From the NCBI GenBank assembly GCA_045631425.1, contig JAZQUR010000011.1, positions 1-64,000 of the forward strand: DNA of 64,000 nucleotides, in the 5' to 3' direction. The position numbers and the translations under genes are program-made. The DNA comes from Treponema_I sp045631425 (GTDB lineage: Bacteria; Spirochaetota; Spirochaetia; Treponematales; Treponemataceae). The notes beneath the pieces are model-generated. The model searched no databases. It saw only the letters and a list, made by a program, of their open reading frames with translations, and was not told the origin of the DNA. Positions 51,735 to 59,587 of this stretch are shown here, in pieces. Every line of letters starts with the position of its first letter. Position 1 is the first letter of the stretch.

Positions 51735-51764
51735 GTTATACAGAAAAAATAAAAAGTTGTGCAA
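51735..51764 (-). promoter_or_regulatory. DUF4954 gene promoter (leaderless candidate)
   Basis: On the minus strand TTGCAC (51764-51759), 18 bases and TATAAC (51740-51735) are followed by six bases and the ATG at 51728. Confidence 0.65.
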
Positions 51765-51893
51765 GTAGTTATAAAAAATATAAATAAAAATTCCGAAAAT
51801 AGAAAAGGAGAACCCATATACTTTATAATTTTTCAACATCTTTTCTCTAGTTTTATAAGAAATTACTAGGTTTTAGATGAAAATGTGTTAGAG

Positions 51894-51929
51894 TATAATT
51901 TCGGTTCTACAATGTTTGAAGAACCGAAA
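51894..51929 (+). promoter_or_regulatory. -10 box with overlapping 10-bp inverted repeat, envelope operon
   Basis: TATAAT (51894-51899) runs into TTTCGGTTCT (51899-51908), which is exactly complementary to AGAACCGAAA (51920-51929). The expected start of transcription falls inside the left arm, so the repeat is better read as an operator than as an RNA stem. The -35 (TTTTAG at 17 bases) is poor, which fits an activated or regulated promoter. Confidence 0.5.
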
Positions 51930-51932
51930 CAA

Positions 51933-51973
51933 AGGTGAGTCAAGGGTTTAAGTGAAACGTCCCTTGACCACCT
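51933..51973 (+). ncRNA. conserved bulged hairpin B, leader of the envelope operon
   Basis: AGGTG (51933-51937) pairs with CACCT (51969-51973). After a one-base bulge, GTCAAGGG (51939-51946) pairs with CCCTTGAC (51961-51968), around a 14-nt loop with AGTG, and TGTATTT follows. Compared with hairpin A, the outer stem changes one A-T to G-C and the inner stem one A-T to T-A, each on both arms. It ends 35 bases before the ATG of the next gene, which has no Shine-Dalgarno. Confidence 0.6.
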
Positions 51974-52008
51974 GTATTTATTGTTTTCTAAAAAAAAATT
52001 AGCGATTT

Positions 52009-54987
52009 ATGAAGATTAGGTACAACGTTGTAACATCACTATTTTTTCTCATTTTCACAATTGGATTTGTGCATTCTACAGGAAGTCAGGACAAATCTTT
52101 TTATGACATTGATAAAAACATTTCTGAAAATCAATACAACGATGCGCTACTTATGTTAAATGATTATATCCAAGAAAATCCAGAAGATTTTGATAATGCT
52201 CAAAAACGCGTAAAAGAAATTATGGATGTTCGCTCACGATATGCAGAATTGGCAGAAGAAATCATTTACGTAATTATCAACGAGCCAACAAACGACGAAA
52301 AAAAGCTAAAAATGATTGCAGAACTTGAAGCTATCGAAGAGAACCCAAGTCCATCAACTCGGGAATTTATCGCACAAACAAAGGCAGCAGCAGAGTTTAC
52401 ATATTATCGTTCTAAGTTTGAAGAAATAATCACCAAGGGAAGCGCAGAAACTCAAAATCAAAACTATATTTCAAGTTTACGCACAAACTTTACTGGCTTT
52501 GAATTGTATAGAACTCACTTTCACGAAGCAGGATATGAGGCTGATTTTGTAAATTCTGTAGAAGCTAAAATCTCTGAAATCGAAAATAATATTAACCAGT
52601 ATGAAAAACTAAAATTATCCCTAGATGAAGCATATAAAAATCTTGTGAAAAATCTAGAATCTGGCACACTTTCAAAAATCAATGATGCATACATTACTTT
52701 TGAAAATCGCATGAAAGATTTTGCAGAAATTCGCAATTTTATTGTGGAAGCTGGATGGTATTTTAGAGATTCCTTTGAAGATTTACAAGAGAAAGATCCA
52801 ACTTTGACTGAGGCATCTTTCTTGGCTTTTGCCTATCGTTTCTTGCTAGGAAGAGCAAGTACTGAAGATTCTGGTATGATAAGTGCCCTTGATGATATTT
52901 GGACAAAATACATTGCGGGGCTACGACCTTATATCAATGAAAATATTGCAAAAAACTTTTTGAAAAATGATGATGCTTTGTCTGAAATCCATTTATCAAC
53001 TTGGGTGTCAAAAACTTCAGAAAGCAAAAATTATCTAGATGATATTCAGTCTTTTATCAATTTGGGGATTTCAGTAGAAAATCTGAAAACTTTGATGAAA
53101 GAAAGCTCTGAAAACTTTTACTCTACAGAAAATGCTTCAGAAATTGTGGCACTTTTGGAAAGCCAGACCTTAGTGGAAAATTACATTTCTGTTTTGGATA
53201 ACGCTTACGATTTTGATGGCTACGTAAAAGCAATAGATGGATATAAACCTCCAGAAAATCCAGATAAAGAAGTTTCTGAAATGGATTTTTCATACAGAAG
53301 TTTTATCGCTTACATTAATCAAAAAATAAATGGCCTTGAAAATAACGCAAAAGATATTTTGTCATCTCAAAAGGGAAGTCATGATGATTTTCAGTGGAAA
53401 GAAAGTTTTATCCTCTTAGAAAACGCTTTGTCTTACTTGAACTCAGAATATGAAGCTTTGGAAAGCAAAAATGAGGATAATCTTTCTTCTTGGTTTGTAG
53501 AAGCTTCTACAAATATTGCTGCGGGGCACTCCGAAGTTTACCAAAATGCTTACATCATGCTTAACGAAAATCTTTCTCCTGATGTTTTGTCTTATCCTGC
53601 AGAACTTCAGCCAATTATCAACGAAAGCATGGTTAAAATCCAAAGTGATATAGAAGCGCTTACACAAGTTGTAGGTTTTTACGAAACAGACTTAGCTTCA
53701 AAATCAAGAGAAAAATCACTTGTCCAAAATGATATAAAAACTTTACGGGCTCTTTATAACGATTGTGTAGCAATTTTACCAAAAGCAAAAGAACGTGTAA
53801 AACTTTCAGAACTTGCTAAAAATGAAGCAGAATTGCGTTATAATCAGGCAGAGAACGCTCTTGCAAAAAATGATTATGCAGCATGTCGTGATTATATAGA
53901 AAAAGCTCGTACAAAATACAACGAATCTTTGCTTTATCAAGAATCAGAAGCTTTGCGACAAGAATCTGATGAAAAGCTTATGGCTCTTGGTGAGCAAATT
54001 ATCCGAGCAGAAAACGAAATCGTTGTTCGGGAAGTTCGTGATCTAAAAACTCGGGCAAAAAATGCTTATTACGCTGGAAACTTTGAAAACGCTGAAAATC
54101 TTTTGTCACAAGCAAAAATCCGTTGGGCAACAACAAACACAGAAAGTGACCAAGAAATCGAGTCATTGCTTTCATTGATTGGAAATGCTCTTTCTCTAAA
54201 AACTGGACGCACAATTTCTCCAACAGCGCCACTGTATCCAGAAATGAGTCAGCTTTTAAATATTGCGAACCAGTATTACAACGAAGGAAAAGCCCTTTTA
54301 GCCAAAAAGCAAACTGTAGAAGCCGAAATCTCTCTACAAACTGCTTTGCAAAAACTTCGTGAGGTACAAACTGTTTATCCGCTAAATCAGGAAGCTAGTT
54401 TGCTTACTTTGCGTATCAACAAACTCATAGATGAAGATGCTTTTAACGAATATTTTACTCGGAAAGTGGAAAATGCCAAAAACGATTACAAGGATAAGAC
54501 AAAGCAGCAAACTGTTTACTCTGAACTTTTAGACTTGTATGAAATCAATCCTTCATATCCTGGATTAAAAGATTTCATCTATAATGTGGAAATCGCTCTT
54601 GGAATTCGGGTAAAACCACCTGATACAACAGCATTGAAAAAATCAACTCAACTAACAGCTCAAGCTCAAAAAGTTTATGACGCTGACAGTAGAAACGAAA
54701 TTTCTCTAAATAGTGCTTTGCAACTTGTAAATCAAGCTTTGGAAGCAAACCCAGATAACACAGAAGCTCAAATTCTAAAAGACAGAATTAGTACTTCCCT
54801 TGGGGGAACTGGGACAGCAGTTTTACCAGCCAACGCTGAAAAACTCTACCAACAAGCAGTTCAAGAGTTGCAAAAAGGAAACACTTTACAAGCTTACGTA
54901 ATTGTTTCGCAGCTTATGGAAAATAAAAGCTATAGTAAAGCTTCAAAAATCATTGACTTGATGAAAAAGGTAGAATCATTATTGTGA
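52009..54987 (+). CDS. large exported TPR/coiled-coil protein
   Basis: A 992-residue protein with a signal peptide (residues 1-24, FTIGFVHSTGSQ). The rest is almost wholly helical: TPR-like repeats near the N-terminus (ISENQYNDALLMLNDYIQ), a long middle region, and a coiled stretch (about 560-680). More TPR-like units follow (NAYYAGNFENAENLLSQAK; ALEANPDNTEAQILKDR). I recognise no catalytic domain. It is the first gene of an operon: its stop overlaps the phosphatase ATG by one base, so the two proteins probably act together in the periplasm. TGSQ could suggest processing, but there is no lipobox. Confidence 0.7.
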   Translation: MKIRYNVVTSLFFLIFTIGFVHSTGSQDKSFYDIDKNISENQYNDALLMLNDYIQENPEDFDNAQKRVKEIMDVRSRYAELAEEIIYVIINEPTNDEKKLKMIAELEAIEENPSPSTREFIAQTKAAAEFTYYRSKFEEIITKGSAETQNQNYISSLRTNFTGFELYRTHFHEAGYEADFVNSVEAKISEIENNINQYEKLKLSLDEAYKNLVKNLESGTLSKINDAYITFENRMKDFAEIRNFIVEAGWYFRDSFEDLQEKDPTLTEASFLAFAYRFLLGRASTEDSGMISALDDIWTKYIAGLRPYINENIAKNFLKNDDALSEIHLSTWVSKTSESKNYLDDIQSFINLGISVENLKTLMKESSENFYSTENASEIVALLESQTLVENYISVLDNAYDFDGYVKAIDGYKPPENPDKEVSEMDFSYRSFIAYINQKINGLENNAKDILSSQKGSHDDFQWKESFILLENALSYLNSEYEALESKNEDNLSSWFVEASTNIAAGHSEVYQNAYIMLNENLSPDVLSYPAELQPIINESMVKIQSDIEALTQVVGFYETDLASKSREKSLVQNDIKTLRALYNDCVAILPKAKERVKLSELAKNEAELRYNQAENALAKNDYAACRDYIEKARTKYNESLLYQESEALRQESDEKLMALGEQIIRAENEIVVREVRDLKTRAKNAYYAGNFENAENLLSQAKIRWATTNTESDQEIESLLSLIGNALSLKTGRTISPTAPLYPEMSQLLNIANQYYNEGKALLAKKQTVEAEISLQTALQKLREVQTVYPLNQEASLLTLRINKLIDEDAFNEYFTRKVENAKNDYKDKTKQQTVYSELLDLYEINPSYPGLKDFIYNVEIALGIRVKPPDTTALKKSTQLTAQAQKVYDADSRNEISLNSALQLVNQALEANPDNTEAQILKDRISTSLGGTGTAVLPANAEKLYQQAVQELQKGNTLQAYVIVSQLMENKSYSKASKIIDLMKKVESLL

Positions 54988-57900
54988 TGTTAGAAAAGCA
55001 AAAAGCCAAAAAAGGCGTAAAGTTTATATCTCGATTTTTTTCTCTTTTGTGTGTTTTCGCACTCTTGCAAGGATTTTTCACAAATCCACTTTTTGCGGCA
55101 GATTATTACTGGGAAAATCCTGAAACAATTTCTTCTAACGACAGTAGATTCCCAACTGTTGCTACCAATTCAAATGGTTTGTCCGTTGTAATTTGGCAAG
55201 AAGTTACATCAAAAGACACATTTTATCTTTCTGGAAAGATTTTTTATCAAGATACAAGTTATGAGATTTCTAGATTTGCAGGACCTTTTTCATATACTGG
55301 GGAAGTTCCAAATGTTTTTTCTGTAGCAATTAACAACAAAAATCAGATTGCTGTTGCAGTTCTTTCAAATGAAGTAGGGATTTCACTTTATACATCCGAG
55401 GATTTTGGAAAAACATTCGAAAATAAAGTTCTGGAGCAAGATACCACATATTTAGTTGCCCCTCGTGTTTTTAGAACTTCTAACGATGATTTTATGCTTT
55501 TTGCAACTCAAGGACAAAACGAAGTTTTCTCTTTGGTAACATCCACATCAAGTGATGGAAAAACTTGGACAGATTTTGAAAGTTTCCTTCCAAGTTACGG
55601 TATGCAAAACGCATTTATCCCAACATTGATTTCCCTTGAAGATAGGGATTTTGTGGTTTTTCAAGCATCATATCCTTTTGAAAACCGACTTTCTTATCAA
55701 CTTTATGCCACAGAAAAGTCTGTTTCAAGCGAATATTGGTCTGACGCCACTTTGGTAACGGACATTTCCACCGGTGCAAATCCTTTTACAAGCTATCACA
55801 ACCAGCGCCCATCCTTGCTACAGTTTGAAGGCAAACTTTTCATGGCTTGGGAAAGAACATACTACAACTCAGAAAACGCCAGCATTTATTTTGCAGAACT
55901 TACATCTCAGGGCAAAATCGCAGACGGCGGAATGATGATTTCATCTGGTAGTGGCAACAGTTCTCTACCAATTCTCTTTTCACACAATGGTAAAATCAAC
56001 GCTATTTGGTTTGACAATCGTCGGGGTGTAAACACAATTTATCACGCAGAAAAAAACGGCTTTTTTTGGCAGGATAAAGCACTAACATCCGGAAATAACG
56101 ATGCCTCTTTTGGAAATGTATTAATCTCACCAAATAAAGATTTACAGTTTTTCTGGGAGCAAAAATCTAGCTCTACTAGCAAAATTATCCAACTTTCACC
56201 AGATAAATCAGTTGGTCTTGCAAAATTTTCGCCAAAAACTTTTACCCAAGGGAAGCGCTCAACTGCAGAAAAAGTGAAAATCCAAGTTAATTTGCCAGAA
56301 GATTCATCTGGAATTTCAGGATTTTCTTACTCTTGGTCACAGGATTTCTCTATAGAGCCAGAACCAGTTTTGTCAAACATGGCAAAAAACAATTCACTTG
56401 AAGTTTTGGCGAAAGCTGATGGTAAATGGTACCTAAAAGTTCGAGCAACAGACTACGCTGGAAACTGGTCAGAATCTTCTGTTATCGAATATTACAGAGA
56501 TACAACGCCTCCGCGAATGCCAACAATTCTTAATCCAGAAACTGATGACAAGGGCTTTCTAAAATCCAACACATTTGCGCTATTTTGGGAACCACCAGAA
56601 GACGAAGACGTTGCAGGATTTTCCTACAATCTCCAATATATGGGAACAACTTGGGAAAATCTTGGTAAAAACATTACACCGCCTCAAAAAAAGATTTTAA
56701 CTGGTCGCCAGTCTACATCTTATAACAATAAAGAAGACGGAATCTGGGCTTTTTCAGTTGCAGCCATCGATTCAGTTGGAAACGTAGGGGAACACGCCAC
56801 AATTTACGTTTCCATGAATAAATACATTCCTCACACTACAATTTCCTACATCGACACAAAAGTTGACGAATTTGGCAATATTACCATGTCAATTTTCGGA
56901 AACGATTTTACAAAAGACGGAAATGTTAGCGCAATTTACATTTCAAAAGATGGAAAATCCTACGAAAATATTTTGATGTTAGAAGAAGGTGATTTTAACC
57001 TTACATCAAACAAAATAATTTCAAATATCAAACTACAAGATTTAGAAGAAGGCAAATATAAAATCGGTTTGTTACATCAAAAACGTGGATTATATTGGTC
57101 AGACAGCATTCTAAACGTGGGAAATTTTGGTACTGTAAAAATCGGAAATCACGGATACAGATTTATTCCTTCATGGGAGATTATAAATTCTGTTTTACTA
57201 CAAGCTGATATTCCACAAATTCTCATATTGATATTTGTACTCTTATCAATTCTTGGACTATTTTTCTCAGTTCGGGGAATTGCTTCAACAACAAAAGAAA
57301 CTTTCTTAGTAAGAAATGAAGTTATAGCACTTATAAATGGAGATACTATGCCTCTAGAAAAAAAACGCAAAGCAAAGAAAATCAAGCAAAAGGGTGTAAG
57401 TCTAAAAATCAAATTGGCTTTATTTACATCATTCTTGGTAATTTTCATCATTCTTCTCGTTTCTGTTCCTCTTGGATACGTAATGCTACAAAATCAAGAG
57501 CAAACCCTTGTTTCAGGATTGCAGCAGCGAGTAAATGTATTGCTAGAAAGTTTATCTTCTGGTGTAAAAGCCTATATGCCAAGCCAAAATGTTTTGGAGT
57601 TAAGCTTTTTACCATCACAAACAAGTGCTGTTTCTGAAGCAAAATACGCTACAGTTTTAGGATTTCCTGCTGGGGAAAATAACACAAATATTGACTACGT
57701 TTGGGCTTCTAATGACCCACTGATTACAGATAAAATCGACTCAGAAACCTTGTCATTCGGTTCATCTAGAATTTCCCAAGAAGAAATTACAGAGATTTGT
57801 AAAAACGCACTATTACTCAACGACAAAGCAAAAGCATCTGTTTCTGAAATCGCTTTAGATATTACAGAACTTACAAAAGAAGGTGTACAACTTGCAACTA

Positions 57901-59549
57901 GAACAGATTCAGCATCTGTAAAACGACGGGAAGAAATCCAAACAATTATAAATCAGCTTTCTGAAAAACTTTCTGGAACTTTGAACCAACTTTCTGTAGA
58001 AGGACTTGGAAGTTATCCAGAATACAATCCAAGCAAAATCTCTGATGAAAACTCAACATACTTGTTCTTTAAGCCAGTTTTATATCGACAAGGAGCTGAC
58101 CAAAACTTTGTTCGATCTGTAATTATTATTGAAGTTTCTACAGAAACCTTAAAAGATTCCCTTGCTGAATCCCAAGAAAGTATCTTGAATATTACTGGAA
58201 TTATTATGTTGGTTGCAGTTTCCATTGGATTTATAGGTGCAACAATCGTGGCAAGTTACATCATTCGTCCGATTCGTAAGTTGGCTTCTCACGTTGCCAT
58301 GATTCGAGATACAGAAGATAAAGAACAACTTGAAGGAAAGGATATCAAAATCAAATCCAAAGACGAAATCGGTTTGCTTGGGGAAACAGTAAATGATATG
58401 ACCCACGGACTTGTAAAAGCTGCAGCTGCTTCAAAGGATTTGACAGTTGGTAAAGAAGTTCAAAAAATGTTTATCCCTCTAGAAGTTGATGGAGCAGGGC
58501 GAAAACTCACCACTGGTAAAATCGAGGATGACTACACCCAATTCTTTGGCTACTATGAAGGTGCAAAAGGTGTTTCTGGAGACTATTTTGATTATCTTAA
58601 ACTTGATGATAAACACTTTGCCATCATCAAATGTGACGTTTCTGGAAAAGGTGTTCCAGCGGCTCTTATCATGGTTGAAGTTGCAACACTTTTCTTGCAT
58701 TATTTTAAAGACTGGAGCTACAAGAAAAACGGTTATAATTTAACTCCAGTAGTTTCTCAAATCAACGACTTGATTGAATCTCGTGGATTTAAGGGAAGAT
58801 TTGCCGCCTTTACTTTATGTATTTATAACTCACAAAACGGAGAAATGCATTTCTGCAATGCTGGAGATAATCTAATCCACATTTACGAAGCTGCTTCAAA
58901 AACTAAAAAAACAATTACGCTACCAGAATCAGCGGCAGCAGGTGTTTTCCCAACATTTATGGTGGATATGAAAGGAGGATTTAGAGTTCAAACTCTAAAA
59001 CTAAATCCAGGTGATGTTTTGTTTCTATACACTGACGGTATCGAAGAAGCAAAACGCCTTTTCCGAGATAAAGACTATAATCCAATAATTTGTGCTGAAC
59101 CGGGATTAGAACCAGAAAGTCCACATAATTTCCATCAAGTTGGACAAGATGGGGAAGAAATGTCACCAGAGCGTGTAAACTCAATTATTGAAGCAGTTTT
59201 CCATAAAACTCAGTTTAAGTTGGAAAAAGATCATAGCCCAATAGAAAACGAAGAGTTGATTTTTGACTTTTCAAGTTGTGAGGGAAGTGCAGAAGATGCA
59301 ATTTTGGCCTTGGTTTCTGTGGAAAAGATTTTCCGTATGTATAGAAATCCAAAAGCCACAGAGTTTGATAAAGTACAAGTAGACGCCAAAATCGACGACT
59401 TCCTTAACAAGCACTTTTTGCAGTATAATGACTATTGTGCTTACAAAAAGCCACATCCAGAGTTCAAAGAATATTTGTACTACACAGAGATTTGCGAAGA
59501 CGACCAATATGACGACCTAACTTTGATAGCAATTAAACGCAAAAAGTAA
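54987..59549 (+). CDS. membrane sensor with beta-propeller, HAMP and SpoIIE-type phosphatase
   Basis: A 1520-residue chimera. A signal/anchor (about 18-38) leads to a large outer region with sialidase/propeller-like repeats (about 40-410), then fibronectin-like units (AGNWSESSVIEYYRD; FALFWEPPEDEDVAGFSYN). Hydrophobic helices occur near 744, 811 and 1065; the last two flank a periplasmic sensor domain. A HAMP segment (about 1090-1145) precedes the PP2C/SpoIIE Ser/Thr phosphatase. Its metal ligands are in VSGDYFDY, CDVSGKGVPAA, FLYTDGIEEA and YDDLTLIAI. It probably dephosphorylates an anti-sigma-factor antagonist; none is coded here. Confidence 0.85.
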   Translation: MLEKQKAKKGVKFISRFFSLLCVFALLQGFFTNPLFAADYYWENPETISSNDSRFPTVATNSNGLSVVIWQEVTSKDTFYLSGKIFYQDTSYEISRFAGPFSYTGEVPNVFSVAINNKNQIAVAVLSNEVGISLYTSEDFGKTFENKVLEQDTTYLVAPRVFRTSNDDFMLFATQGQNEVFSLVTSTSSDGKTWTDFESFLPSYGMQNAFIPTLISLEDRDFVVFQASYPFENRLSYQLYATEKSVSSEYWSDATLVTDISTGANPFTSYHNQRPSLLQFEGKLFMAWERTYYNSENASIYFAELTSQGKIADGGMMISSGSGNSSLPILFSHNGKINAIWFDNRRGVNTIYHAEKNGFFWQDKALTSGNNDASFGNVLISPNKDLQFFWEQKSSSTSKIIQLSPDKSVGLAKFSPKTFTQGKRSTAEKVKIQVNLPEDSSGISGFSYSWSQDFSIEPEPVLSNMAKNNSLEVLAKADGKWYLKVRATDYAGNWSESSVIEYYRDTTPPRMPTILNPETDDKGFLKSNTFALFWEPPEDEDVAGFSYNLQYMGTTWENLGKNITPPQKKILTGRQSTSYNNKEDGIWAFSVAAIDSVGNVGEHATIYVSMNKYIPHTTISYIDTKVDEFGNITMSIFGNDFTKDGNVSAIYISKDGKSYENILMLEEGDFNLTSNKIISNIKLQDLEEGKYKIGLLHQKRGLYWSDSILNVGNFGTVKIGNHGYRFIPSWEIINSVLLQADIPQILILIFVLLSILGLFFSVRGIASTTKETFLVRNEVIALINGDTMPLEKKRKAKKIKQKGVSLKIKLALFTSFLVIFIILLVSVPLGYVMLQNQEQTLVSGLQQRVNVLLESLSSGVKAYMPSQNVLELSFLPSQTSAVSEAKYATVLGFPAGENNTNIDYVWASNDPLITDKIDSETLSFGSSRISQEEITEICKNALLLNDKAKASVSEIALDITELTKEGVQLATRTDSASVKRREEIQTIINQLSEKLSGTLNQLSVEGLGSYPEYNPSKISDENSTYLFFKPVLYRQGADQNFVRSVIIIEVSTETLKDSLAESQESILNITGIIMLVAVSIGFIGATIVASYIIRPIRKLASHVAMIRDTEDKEQLEGKDIKIKSKDEIGLLGETVNDMTHGLVKAAAASKDLTVGKEVQKMFIPLEVDGAGRKLTTGKIEDDYTQFFGYYEGAKGVSGDYFDYLKLDDKHFAIIKCDVSGKGVPAALIMVEVATLFLHYFKDWSYKKNGYNLTPVVSQINDLIESRGFKGRFAAFTLCIYNSQNGEMHFCNAGDNLIHIYEAASKTKKTITLPESAAAGVFPTFMVDMKGGFRVQTLKLNPGDVLFLYTDGIEEAKRLFRDKDYNPIICAEPGLEPESPHNFHQVGQDGEEMSPERVNSIIEAVFHKTQFKLEKDHSPIENEELIFDFSSCEGSAEDAILALVSVEKIFRMYRNPKATEFDKVQVDAKIDDFLNKHFLQYNDYCAYKKPHPEFKEYLYYTEICEDDQYDDLTLIAIKRKK

Positions 59550-59587
59550 GGAAATAAATCTAAAACAAAAAAAGGAAATATAACAAA

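Noticed and set aside
51729..51839. 37-residue hydrophobic extension of the DUF4954 protein
   Set aside because: It would span the -10 and -35 boxes, and the family begins near MTKIDF.
51899..51929. Leader stem made of the 10-bp inverted repeat
   Set aside because: The expected transcription start lies inside its left arm, so an operator reading is preferred.
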